Of a stretch of 64,000 nucleotides of DNA, positions 33,672 through 45,449 are shown in pieces. Positions within the stretch are counted from its first letter, which is position 1. The number at the start of each line of letters is the position of its first letter. A program made the translations under genes and the position numbers. Source of the stretch: Paraescarpia echinospica (lineage: Eukaryota; Annelida; Polychaeta; Sabellida; Siboglinidae); assembly GCA_020002185.1 (NCBI GenBank), contig CM034538.1, forward strand, positions 670,429 through 734,428, in the 5' to 3' direction. The notes under the pieces are model-generated. The model saw nothing but the letters and a program-made list of their open reading frames with translations. It ran no database searches and had not been told where the DNA came from.

Positions 33672-36600
33672 CGATGAAGCAGCAGGACACAATGAAGCTA
33701 TGGCTGTGTTGACAGGACAGCATGAAGCTGTGACTGTGTTGACAGAACAGCATGAAGCTATGACTGTGTTGACAGAACATCATGAAGCTGTGACTGTGTT
33801 GACAGAACAGGGTGAGGCTGTGACTGTGTCGACAGGACAGAGTGAGGCTGTGACTATGTTGACAGGACAGAATGAGGCTGTGACTGTGTTGACAGGACAG
33901 AGTGAAGCAGTGACTGTGTTGACATGACAGAGTGAGGCTGTTACTGTGTTGACAGGACAGAGTGAAGCAGTGAATGTGTTGACAGGACAGAGTGAAGCAG
34001 TGACTGTATTGACAGGACAGAATGAGGCTGTGACTGTTGACAGGACAGAGTGAAGCAGTGACTGTTGACAGGACAGAATGAGGCTGTGACTGTTGACAGG
34101 ACAGAATGAAGCAGTGACTGTTGACAGGACAGAGTGAGGCTGTGACTGTTGACAGGACAAAATGAAGCAGTGAATGTCATCACAGGACCGAGTGAAGCAG
34201 TGACTGTGTTTACAGGACATGGTGAAGCAGTGACTGTGTTGACAGGACAGAGTGAGGCTGTGACTGTTGACAGGACAAAATGAAGCAGTGACTGTGTTGA
34301 CAGGACAGAGTGAGGCTGTGACTGTTTTGACAGGACAGAGTGAGGCTGTGACTGTGTTGACAGGACAGAGTGAGGCTGTGGCTGTGTTGACAGGACATAT
34401 TAAGGATGTGACTGTGTTGACAGGACAGAGTGAAGCAGTGACTGTGTTGACAGGACATATTAAGGATGTGACTGTGTTGACAGGACAGAGTGAAGCTGTG
34501 ACTGTGTTGACAGGACAGAGTGAGGCTGTGACTGTTGACAGGACAGAATGAAGCACTGACTGTTGACAGGACAGAGTGAGGCTGTGACTGTTGACAGGAC
34601 AAAATGAAGCAGTGACTGTTGACAGGACAGAGTGAGGCTGTGTTGACAGGACTGAGTGAGGCTGTGACTGTTGACAGGACAGAATGAAGCAGTGACTGAT
34701 GACAGGACATAATGAGGTTGTGACTGTTGACAGGACATAATGAGGTTGTGACTGTTCACAGGACAAAATGAAGGAGTAACTGTGTTGACAGGACAGAGTG
34801 AGGCTGTGGCTGTGTTGACAGGACACAGTGAGGCTGTGAACGTGTTGACAGGACAGAGTGAGGCTGTGACTGTGTTGGCATGACAGAGTGAGGCTGTGAC
34901 TGTGTTGACAGGACACAGTGAGGCTGTGACTGTGTTCACAGGACAGAGTGAAGCAGTGACTGTTTTGACAGGACACAGTGATGCTGTGACTGTGTTGACA
35001 GGACATAGTGATGCTGTGACTGTGTTAACAGGACAGAGTGATGCTGTGACTGGGTTGACAGGACAGAATGAGGCTGTGACTGTTTTGACAGGACAGAGTG
35101 AGGCTGTGACTCTGTTGACAGGACATAGTGAAGCAGTGACTGTGTTGACAGGACAGAGTGAGGTTGTGACTGTGTTGACATGACAGAGTGAGGCTGTTAC
35201 TGTGTTGACAGGACAGAGTGAAGCTGTGACTGTGTTGACAGGACAGAGTGAGGCTGTGATTGTTGACAGGACAGAATGAAGCAGTGACTGTTGACAGGAC
35301 AGAATGAGGCTGTAACTGTGTTTACAGGACATAATGAAGCAGTGACTGTGTTGACATGTCAGAGTGAAGCTGTGACTGTGTTGACAGGACAAAGTGAAGC
35401 AGTGACTGTGTTGACAGGTCAGAGTGAAGCTGTGACTGTGTTGACAGGACAAAGTGAAGCAGTGACTGTGTTTACAGGACATAATGAAGCAGTGACTGTG
35501 TTGACAGGTCAGAGTGAAGCTGTGACTGTTGACAGGAAAAAATGAACCAGTGACTGTGTTGACAGGACAGAGTGAGGCTGTGACTGTGTTGACAGGACAG
35601 AGTGAAGCAGTGACTGTGTTGACAGGACAGAGTGATGCTGTGACTGTGTTGACAGGACAGATTGATGCTGTGACTGTGTTGACAGGACAGAGTGATGCTG
35701 TGACTGTGTTGACAGGACAGTGAAGCTGTGACTATGTTGACAGGACAGAATGAGGCTGTGACTGTTTTGACAAGACAGAGTGAAGCTGTAACTCTGTTGA
35801 CAGGACAAAGTGAAGCAGTGACTGTGTTGACAGGACAGAGTGAGGTTGTGACTGTGTTGACAGGACAGAATGAATATGTGACTGTGTTGACAGAACAGAG
35901 TGAGGCTGTGACTGTGTCGACAGGACAGAGTGAGGCTGTGACTATGTTGACAGGACATAATGAGGCTGTGACTGGGTTGACAGGACAGAGTGAAGCAGTG
36001 ACTGTGTTGACATGACAGAGTGATGCTGTGACTGTGTTGACAGGACAGAGTGAGGCTGTGACTGTTTTGACAGGACAGAGTGAGGCTGTGACTGTGTTGA
36101 CATGACAGAGTGAGGCTGTGACTGTGTTGACAGGACAGAGTGAGGCTGTGACTGTGTTGACAGGACAGAGTGAGGCTGTGACTGTGTTGACAGGACAGAG
36201 TGAGGCTGTGACTATGTTGACAGGACAGAGTGAGGCTGTGACTATGTTGACAGGACAGAGTGAGGCTGTGACTGTGTTGACAGGACAGAGTGAGGCTGTG
36301 ACTGTGTTGACAGGACAGAGTGAGGCTGTGACTGTGTTGACAGGACAGAGTGAGGCTGTGACTGTGTTGACAGGACAGAGTGAGGCTGTGACTGTGTTGA
36401 CAGGACAGAGTGAGGCTGTGACTGTGTTGACAGGACAGAGTGAGGCTGTGACTGTGTTGACAGGACAGAGTGAGGCTGTGACTATGTTGACAGGACAGCA
36501 TGAGGCTGTTACTGTGTTGACAGGACACAGTGAAGCTGTGACTATGTTGACAGGACAGAGTGAGGCTGTGACTGTTGACAGGACAGAATGAAGCAATGAC

Positions 36601-38321
36601 TGTTGACAGGACAGAATGAGGCTGTGACTGTTGAAAGGACAGAATGAAGCAGTGACTGTTGACAGGACAGAATGAAGCAGTGACTGTGTTTACAGGACAT
36701 AGTGAAGCAGTGACTGTGTTGACAGGACAGGGTGAGGCTGTGACTGTTGACAGGACAAAATGAAGCAGTGACTGTTTTGACAGGACAGAGTGAGGCTGTG
36801 ACTGTGTTGACAGGACATAGTGAAGCAGCGACTGTGCTGACAGGACAGAATGAGGCTGTGATTGTTGACAGGACAAAATGAAGCGGTGACTGTTGACAGG
36901 ACAGAGTGAGGCTGTGACTGTTAACAGGACAAAATGAAGCAGTGACTGTGTTGACAAGACAGAGTGAGGTTGTGACTGTGTTGACAGGACAGAGTGAGGT
37001 TGTGACTGTGTTGACAGGACAGAGTGAGGCTGTGACTGTGTTGACAGGACATAGTGAGACTGTGACGGTGTTGACAGGACAGAGTGAGGCTGTGACTGTG
37101 TTGACAGGACAGAGTGAGGCTGTGACTGTGTTGACAGACAAAGTGAGGCTGTGACTGTGTTGACAGGACAGAGTGAGGCTGTGAATGTGTTGACAGGACA
37201 AAGTGAAGCAGTGACTGTGTTGAAAAGACAGAGTGAGACTGTGACTGTGTTGACAGGACAGAGTGAGGCTGTGACTGTGTTGAAAGGACAGAGTGAGGCT
37301 GTGACTGAGTTGACATGACAGAGTGAGGTTGTGACTGTGTTGACATGACAGAGTGAGGTTGTGACTGTGTTGACATGACAGAGTGAGGCTGTGACTGTGT
37401 TGACAGGACAGAGTGAGGCTGTGACTGTGTTGACAGAACAGAGTGATGCTGTGACTGTGTTGACAGGACAGAGTGAGGCTGTGACTGTTTTGACAGGACA
37501 GAGTGAGGCTGTGACTGTGTTGACAGGACAGAGTGAGGCTGTGGCTGTGTTGACAGGACAGAGTGAAGCTGTGACAGTGTTGACAGGACAGAGTGAGGCT
37601 GTGACTGTGTTGACAGGACAGAGTGATGCTGTGACTGTGTTGACAGGACAGAGTGAGGCTGTGACTGTTTTGACAGGACAGAGTGAGGCTGTGACTGTGT
37701 TGACATGACAGAGTGAGGCTGTGACTGTGTTGACAGGACAGAGTGAGGCTGTGACTGTGTTGACAGGACAGAGTGAGGCTGTGACTGTGTTGACAGGACA
37801 GAGTGAGGCTGTGACTGTGTTGACAGAACAGAGTGATGCTGTGACTGTGTTGACAGGACAGAGTGAGGCTGTGACTGTGTTGACAGGACAGAGTGAGGCT
37901 GTGACTGTGTTGACAGGACAGAGTGAGGCTGTGACTGTGTTGACAGGACAGAGTGAGGCTGTGACTGTGTTGACAGGACAGAGTGAGGCTGTGACTATGT
38001 TGACAGGACAGAGTGAGGCTGTGACTATGTTGACAGGACAGAGTGAGGCTGTGACTGTGTTGACAGGACAGAGTGAGGCTGTGACTGTGTTGACAGGACA
38101 GAGTGAGGCTGTGACTGTGTTGACAGGACAGAGTGAGGCTGTGACTGTGTTGACAGGACAGAGTGAAGCTGTGACAGTGTTGACAGGACAGAGTGAGGCT
38201 GTGACTGTGTTGACAGGACAGAGTGATGCTGTGACTGTGTTGACAGGACAGAGTGAGGCTGTGACTGTGTTGACAGGACAGAGTGAGGCTGTGACTGTGT
38301 TGACAGGACAGAGTGAGGCTG
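33672..38321. repeat. 28/30-bp minisatellite in ALDH6A1 intron 3, about 155 units
   Basis: Head-to-tail units contain TGACTGTGTTGACAGGACAG and AGTGAGGCTG. The 30-bp form has TGTGTTGACA and a 28-bp form has TGTTGACA. The left part is mixed (GAAGCAG, GATGCTG, TATTAAGGATG variants). From about 36100 to the gap almost every unit is the same GAGGCTGTGACTGTGTTGAC type, so the right part has been homogenised or recently expanded. The array runs into the N gap, so its true length is unknown. Open frames of up to 482 codons on both strands are repeat translations. Confidence 0.98.
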
Positions 38322-39321
38322 NNNNNNNNNNNNNNNNNNNNNNNNNNNNNNNNNNNNNNNNNNNNNNNNNNNNNNNNNNNNNNNNNNNNNNNNNNNNNNN
38401 NNNNNNNNNNNNNNNNNNNNNNNNNNNNNNNNNNNNNNNNNNNNNNNNNNNNNNNNNNNNNNNNNNNNNNNNNNNNNNNNNNNNNNNNNNNNNNNNNNNN
38501 NNNNNNNNNNNNNNNNNNNNNNNNNNNNNNNNNNNNNNNNNNNNNNNNNNNNNNNNNNNNNNNNNNNNNNNNNNNNNNNNNNNNNNNNNNNNNNNNNNNN
38601 NNNNNNNNNNNNNNNNNNNNNNNNNNNNNNNNNNNNNNNNNNNNNNNNNNNNNNNNNNNNNNNNNNNNNNNNNNNNNNNNNNNNNNNNNNNNNNNNNNNN
38701 NNNNNNNNNNNNNNNNNNNNNNNNNNNNNNNNNNNNNNNNNNNNNNNNNNNNNNNNNNNNNNNNNNNNNNNNNNNNNNNNNNNNNNNNNNNNNNNNNNNN
38801 NNNNNNNNNNNNNNNNNNNNNNNNNNNNNNNNNNNNNNNNNNNNNNNNNNNNNNNNNNNNNNNNNNNNNNNNNNNNNNNNNNNNNNNNNNNNNNNNNNNN
38901 NNNNNNNNNNNNNNNNNNNNNNNNNNNNNNNNNNNNNNNNNNNNNNNNNNNNNNNNNNNNNNNNNNNNNNNNNNNNNNNNNNNNNNNNNNNNNNNNNNNN
39001 NNNNNNNNNNNNNNNNNNNNNNNNNNNNNNNNNNNNNNNNNNNNNNNNNNNNNNNNNNNNNNNNNNNNNNNNNNNNNNNNNNNNNNNNNNNNNNNNNNNN
39101 NNNNNNNNNNNNNNNNNNNNNNNNNNNNNNNNNNNNNNNNNNNNNNNNNNNNNNNNNNNNNNNNNNNNNNNNNNNNNNNNNNNNNNNNNNNNNNNNNNNN
39201 NNNNNNNNNNNNNNNNNNNNNNNNNNNNNNNNNNNNNNNNNNNNNNNNNNNNNNNNNNNNNNNNNNNNNNNNNNNNNNNNNNNNNNNNNNNNNNNNNNNN
39301 NNNNNNNNNNNNNNNNNNNNN
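38322..39321. other. Assembly gap (1000 N)
   Basis: Exactly 1000 N, so the real size is unknown. The left flank is an unresolved minisatellite and the right flank is inside a LINE, both typical points of assembly failure. The rest of ALDH6A1 is missing here. Confidence 0.99.
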
Positions 39322-40214
39322 AGCATTCTGTTGCTGTCTTATTCTTCAGTGTGTTATTCCCGTCTATCTTTGCTAAATATTTCCTTATGTCCTTATATTT
39401 TCCTTTGTGGAAATTTCTCCTGTACTGCTTTTTACTATTCCTTTCTGATTTTACTTTGATGGTAAAATGTATCTGGTTGTGATCACTATTCCCAGTGGCT
39501 CATATATCCTGACATTGTCAACTAATTCATTCTGTGAGGACAAAACTATGTCTAACACATTCTCTCCCCTGGTTGGTTCTAGCACATGTTGAGAAAGGAA
39601 ACTATCTTGTACTAAAACTAAAAACTTGAGGTCCTCACTACCCATACTCTGTAGAGATATCCATTTTATATGCCCATGGTTAAAATCCCCCATAATAACA
39701 CAGTCCCGTTTGCTCACTTCCCTTATAGCGTTTTGTATTTTTTGATTCTCTTCTATGCTTATGTTTGGACTTCGATAAACTAAACCAACCGTTAACGTTG
39801 AGTTTCCTGTAACTATGTTACACCAAAGAGCTTCTTCGCAATCTGCTTCTCTGTCTAATTTTATTTCATAAGTCTGGATAGATTCTTTAATATATAAAAT
39901 AACTCCACCTCCCCTTTTTCCTATTCTATCTTTCCTAAACATTACATATCCTGTCAGTCCCAATTCGGCATCTGATATATCGGTGATGATTCGGTTATAC
40001 CTATTATGTGAGGGTCAATATCTTCTACCATAATGTTTAGTTCATTTCTTTTGTTTACTATACTCCTTGCATTTAAACAAACACATTTATATCCAGCTTC
40101 AGAACAGTTTTCCAGACTGTTCTTTGCTGAATTATTTGTGCTGTCTTTATCTATGCCTCCAGTTTCAGGCTTCTCTGCGAGTCCCCCCTGCGAATTTAGT
40201 TTAAATAGATGCAA
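39322..40214 (-). pseudogene. CR1-group LINE ORF2, endonuclease part, copy B
   Basis: The blocks are the same as in copy A (CVCLNARSIVNKR, GGGVILY, VIMGDFNHG). Here the frame is lost just before the SDH block by a one-base deletion. Sequence left of 39475 continues the element (QIHFTIKVKSERNSKKQYRR in a shifted frame) up to the gap. Confidence 0.82.
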
Positions 40215-40615
40215 CTTGTCCCATTGTCAACAGATCGCAGCAGAATCTTTGAGAATACTGCTGCCCCCTTTCCACTAAGATGGAGGCCATCTCTCATATA
40301 CATATCTTCTCTCCCAACAAAGTACCCACATAAATCTGTGAATCCCACGCCCTCTTCTTCACACATCTGCTCAACTAGTGCGTTGATCACCATCCTCTTA
40401 CAATTTCTGTATGTTGCCCCCCTTCCTCCCATTACTGGCAAAATTCCTGAGAGAACAACCTGTTCCACTCTTGTCTTCTTTAGCTTGCTCACTAAATGTC
40501 TGTACTTCTGAACTATCCCAGTTGCTCCCTCCTTGTCTGCATTGTTTGTCCATACGTGTACTAGTATAGACCCTCCCTTGCCATGCCCCAATACCTTCTC
40601 TACCCTTTCGGTCAC
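40196..40615 (-). pseudogene. CR1-group LINE ORF1, SGNH esterase-like domain, copy B
   Basis: The translation is the same as 724-1143, with VHVWTNNAD and DGLHLSGKG blocks. It is separated from the GDS block by the same frameshift as in copy A. Confidence 0.8.
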
Positions 40616-40625
40616 ATGCTCTATC

Positions 40626-41589
40626 CTAGCCCCCGGTAGACATACAACAACGTCCTCTTTTGTCTGTTTTTCTCAGAATTGAATCGCCCATAAACACTCT
40701 CTCTTTTCTCCTTGCCCCCTCAGTCACTGCCTCGGAGTAGCTCCTCCAGTTTGCATATGTCTGGTTGTTGTCTTTTCCTCTTGCCGTCTTCTCTCCTGTC
40801 ACATTCTCTTCCATTCCCTTCTTTCCTGTCACATTTTCTCTTGTCCCCTTTCCTCCTGTCATCTTCTCTTCTAGCACATTTACTCTCACTTCCTTTCGTC
40901 CTTTCATCTTTCCTCCCATCACATTTTCTTCTCTCCTCTCCCGTCCCTTTTCCCCGGCTACCTCCTTCACTACGGTCACTTTCTCCCCTGTCACCTTCAC
41001 GCCTGTCATGTTTTCTGTTTTTTGCTGAACACTCTGTCTTCTTCCATCAGTCTTCTGTCTCACAGTCTTACCAACTGCTTGTGTGGTATCTACCTCTTCA
41101 CCACCTGTATCGCTGTCGCGTCTCTCCTCGTTCTCTACAGTCTGACTACCTGTTGATCTATCCCCACTGACCCGTTTTCTTGTCCTCTGCCGAACACCTT
41201 TCCTCCGTCCCTCTGTCTTCTCAATTTCTTGTTCCTTCACATCGGTCACCTTCCCTCCTCTCAGTCTCCTTTCTTCATTCTCCGTGTCACAACTCTGCTC
41301 CTTCTGTGTTGTAGAATTCTCAACTCTCTCCGCGTCATCCCTCTCTGCTCCATCTATTTCTATGTTCAGTCTCACCTTCGTCTCCTTCACTATATCCGTC
41401 AACTTACACCGTCACCTCCTTCATCATACATTCCACCCTCAAACACCCCATACACCGAAAGGTGAATCCGTCATCTTTTGTCTCTGCCCATGATTCTGGA
41501 CAGCCAGACAACGCAAAATCCACCCAGTTCTGGCAGTCGTTGCAAACTAAGTGTCGTTTTGCCCTGAGCTGCCGCTTGCAAGGTGCCAT
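40626..41589 (-). pseudogene. CR1-group LINE ORF1, N-terminal part, copy B
   Basis: The frame starts at 41589 with LVCNDCQNWVDFALSGCPES and FRCMGC, keeping the finger cysteine lost in copy A. A 4-bp insertion near 41405-41412 moves the frame, so the finger (41404-41589) and the charged region with VFMGDSILRK (40626-41402) are now separate frames. Confidence 0.82.
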
Positions 41590-42625
41590 ATCAGAATTTA
41601 TTTATGTTCAAAATAGTTTTTATATAGTCTTTGAAAAGACTTTTCTGTGTACAATTTACACCAGATTGTTTAGGTTATAGTTAGTTATATTTGTTAATAC
41701 ACAGTGACACACCGTGCCTTACCTAGTTACGATGTCGATGACAATGTATTCAAGTTAGGCTTAGATACAAGGTAGTCTTTACAAAGACTGTTTCCTGTGT
41801 ACACTTTAAAAGGTTGTTATTTCAGGTTTTAATTACTCATCTAACTACATCGATTATCTCAAATAACGCTATTCTATTGTCGTTCACGTTACGTTAACTT
41901 CGCCAGTGACCTACTTTGTAAACAACGTTCCGATTACATTAACATCCCCAATTATCGCTCGCAAATCGCCTACTTTTAATCTACCCTAGATTACTCCCTC
42001 TAGCTAACTTTAAAAAAAAAATATTGCTTATTATATATCTATAATTACGTTATGTATGCTATACACTCAATAATATCACTTATCTTGATCAAATATTCTT
42101 ATATTTTCAAAAGTTTGCTACACCAAATTCAAACCAATTCACCACCGGAAGTTCCCAATGCCAATATCATTTTTTATTTATTATAATACTTAATAGTATA
42201 ACCTGAGGTGCATGACCTCTGACGGGGGAACAAGTTGTGCTTCTTCGGTAGTAGTCATCTGTTTTGGTCCCTGACTGGCACCCAGCTCTCACCTGTGGCT
42301 CCAAGAAGCTTTTAGCACGCAACAGTGGCCACAGCCCGATAAACCGCTTTGACTGGTGGACTAAACCAGGTGAGGGTAGCCGATTGGTTTGAAACCTTCG
42401 GTGAGATAGGGCTTGTCTACCTAAATAGGTGAAGACTGGACTTGGCGGACTGCGCGGAAGAAACTATCAGCTGGTTCAACGGGCAAGAAGGCGAACCCAG
42501 CACCCGCTGTGGTGCGTGAAGAGCATGGCGAGACACAAAGGACGCCCTGGTGATCCACTGCATCCTGTTCTATCTCCAGCTGTCTCGACTCCATCCTGCC
42601 ACTGGACCCAGGTAGGCCAGGATGA

Positions 42626-42894
42626 GAGGTTGACGACCAGCGCAAGAGAGAGTGAGGGTGACGACCAGCGCGAGAGAATGAGGTTGACGACCAGCGCGAG
42701 AGAATGAGGGTGACGACCAGCGCAAGAGAGAGTGAGGTTGATGACCAGCGCAAGAGATAGTGAGGTTGACGACCAGCGCAAGAGAGAGGGAGGTTGACGA
42801 CCAGCGCAAGAGAGAATGAGGGTGACGACCAGCGCAAGAGAGAGTGAGGTTGACGACCAGCGCAAGAGAGAGTGAGGTTGACGACCAGCGCAAG
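42626..42894. repeat. 28-bp minisatellite, 10 units (copy B)
   Basis: The same array as 3148-3473 with two units fewer. Unit-by-unit comparison shows that the two missing units come from the interior of the array, while its ends are identical. Confidence 0.95.
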
Positions 42895-43281
42895 TCTCCC
42901 TCACTTTAATCCAAGTGACACACACTTGCGACATCACTCTCATCTCACAATCTATCACCCTTCAAGTCCTGTGGCAACAGGGGAGCGACAAAGCGACAGA
43001 TGTGGATGCAAACCTACACAGGCTCAGGCCATGTGGTCACTTTTCACTGACCGAAGCAGCAGTGTAACTGAGCAGCCTTCTTTAGGAACGCACTGCTCAC
43101 CTCCATAGTGTGAGTAAGAAGAAAACAAGGAGAACAGCTCTGCTTGCTCCGAATGGAGACGGACCTAGAAAAGGTGGTCTAAACATAACTTGTCTCACAG
43201 CCCACCTGGTTGGCTAGCTGCAGTAAATGGGCATCTCCTTCAAGCGGAAAGAAAGTACAAAAAGAAAGACAGCTAGTCTAA

Positions 43282-43714
43282 AAATAGCATGCTGGAACAT
43301 TCGCCCAATGCAAGATATAATAGTGGGTGCCCTCAACAACGCTCAGCACTTCTGGCCAGTGAGCTGGCTCGACTGAACATCGATACTGCTGCTCTCAGTG
43401 AAGTACGCTTTGCTGATCAGGGCTCCCTGACAGAACATGGAGCGGGCTATACTCTATACTGGTCTGGGAAAAGCAAAGGAGACTGCAGACTCGCAGGAGT
43501 GGGGTTCATGATCAAGAATTCCTTTGCCAGCAAACTTCAGAGCCTCCCTGTCGGACATTCAGACCGCCTTATGTCATTTCTCCTTCCACTGCAGGACAAC
43601 CAGTTTGTTACCATCACCAGTGTGTATATCCCCCTTACAAGCAGACCTCAACACAAAGGACGTTTTTTATAGAGAGTTGAGTTCCCTTCTGTTGAAGGTG
43701 GATAGTGCGGAAAT
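43282..43714 (+). pseudogene. Fragment of an RTE-like LINE endonuclease, copy B
   Basis: The counterpart of 3858-4290, with the same frameshifts. In 43289-43672 I see three substitutions against copy A, giving Ile to Phe, His to Arg, and one silent change. Confidence 0.75.
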
Positions 43715-44545
43715 ATTCTGTATGCGCTTCTGACAGTTGCCAACTGGGATGTAATGTATAGGATACATTATTGCTGGACATCATCGTCAACTGTCCATCT
43801 GCGGCTGGTAGTGCAGGTGGATGATGGCATCACCATCACTTTTGTGTCGAGATATGCAGCAATCTGCAATGATGGGCTATTTAGTACTGTAGTCAGTTTT
43901 ATTGTAGTTGTTATTATAGTTGGCACTTTTCAGTCATTTTGTCCGCACACCTACTGTACTTTATTTTCTTGTGTCCTTAACAGTGTATACCGTTTGCATT
44001 GCATAGTTTTGTCCATCACTAAATTTGTACTCGTGGGTCAGTATATATGCGCGATGTTCAGCAACAGGGTTACGCTGATTTTAAATGTCGACACTGACGA
44101 CGATATTTATATGGCAAAGTTGTTTCATATGACAAAATGTAGTATATAACGTTTCATTGAGTTTTTTAAATGGCAGTTTGAACATTATCTTCCCACTCCA
44201 CTTATACCTGTGATAAATCTAACCCTGCCACCACCCACGTCTCCAAGGATGGTGGATGTTGTGTCAAACTTACAGCACAACCACCACACTGGGTGGGTCA
44301 TTGACTTGATCGTGACACCAGCCCAGTGTTACTGCTAAGAAAACATGTGGTTTCAACAGAACAACGTGTCCATTCATACGTTGCCAGTAAACCTCAAGAC
44401 GTGTTGAGTATGTTTTCCATATCACTGACATGAACTTGAAATGTAACCATTTGTGTTGTCCATTCTTAATCAATGATATATTTCTCTTCACCAGTAAATG
44501 CACTGTCACTTCTGGTTTAAATACAGCTCAGCAACAACTACAAAC
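43715..44545. other. No gene recognised; contains the empty TTAA site
   Basis: The counterpart of 4291-5092 followed directly by sequence equivalent to 6585 onward. TTAA at 44517-44520 is the unoccupied piggyBac-type target. Nothing else is recognised. Confidence 0.6.
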
Positions 44546-45036
44546 AAGAACTGACATAGTCTTGAATATATAGGTATTCATATAGGAACCACATATGGAT
44601 TCCTCAACCTCAAGAGGAACTAAAATCATGTTTGTAAAAGGTATATGCATGGCAGCCATCTTGAATTTCAATATGGCCGTCACCTGAGGATATAGTATAT
44701 GGCAGAAATGGATTCATTGACCCTGAAAATGTTGGTTTAGACATGTAGAACATGTTTGTATGTTGCTTAGAAGCTGAGATATTTGGATGATGAATTTCCA
44801 TGGTGGCCATCTTGAATTTAAAAATGGCCTTCATCCTTGGATACTGCATAAGACAGAAATGGATTCCTTTTTCTGGAAATGTTGGGTTAGACACCAAGAA
44901 ATTTTTTTTATGTTGCTTAGAAGCCGAGATATCAGGGATAGTGGATTTCTGAGGCAGTCAAATCAAGATGGCGGCTAAGTACCATGTTGATGGCGATGGG
45001 TACCTAGCTTTAAATGAATGTATATATCATAAACTA
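44546..45036. repeat. Degenerate tandem repeat block, copy B
   Basis: The counterpart of 6610-7100, with GCCATCTTGAATTT and TGTTGCTTAGAAGC motifs. Confidence 0.6.
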
Positions 45037-45327
45037 CATGTGTGCCAATTTTCGTGCTTTTGTCAAAAAGTGCACAATCATATCCCTTAACCGTTGTACT
45101 ACTAATTATTATTATTACTATTTCATAGCAACATATTATACATAATTTTATCTATGATATAACAAGTATTGTTTGTATTACAAATTTCTCAACTCCATAG
45201 TTGAGACAATACAGCATTATCTTATCTTATTATTTTTCACATATTTTCTATATATCTCTGTAAAGCTCAGTCAACGACATTGGATGTGGTGCAATATAAA
45301 ATAAATATTATTATTACAAAGACCCAC

Positions 45328-45449
45328 CTCTGGTGCTCGGTACAGTAAAGTCTGCAGCTCGAAGTCATCATAGTAGAGGGAGAGTTCATTGTGCACGCAG
45401 CGGATTGCATTGCCAAAGTCTATCACCTTCACCGAGCGCCAGTCTTCAG
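45328..45449 (-). CDS. Kinase exon: DFG to APE
   Basis: The acceptor is GTTGTAG and the donor is GAG|GTGGGT. It encodes AEDWRSVKVIDFGNAIRCVH, an activation loop with two adjacent tyrosines (LSLYYDDFELQT), and LLYRAPE. It joins the catalytic-loop exon in the correct phase (codon G|CT). Confidence 0.93.

Larger units (their letters stand above)
39322..41589 (-). mobile_element. CR1-group LINE, 5' half, copy B
   Basis: This is the allelic counterpart of 1-2113, with about 150 bp more of the element on the left. ORF1 is at 40626-41589 (plus esterase 40196-40615) and ORF2 endonuclease below 40214. It differs from copy A by a 4-bp insertion near 41405-41412 in ORF1 and by loss of one C near 39493 in the endonuclease SDH block, both frameshifting. 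Confidence 0.88.

Noticed and set aside
33780..38321. Open frames of up to 482 codons on both strands (TVSCQHSHS-like and VTVLTGQSEA-like)
   Set aside because: They are translations of the 28/30-bp minisatellite. All frames are open because the unit has few stop-forming triplets, and both strands give equally long frames.
7871..39482. Open frames running through N runs
   Set aside because: They consist almost wholly of undefined sequence across the two 1000-N gaps and carry no coding evidence.
7392..45449. A tandem duplication of the kinase gene
   Set aside because: Only the segment in contig 1 is repeated, it ends at a gap, and the differences look allelic. Uncollapsed haplotypes explain it better.
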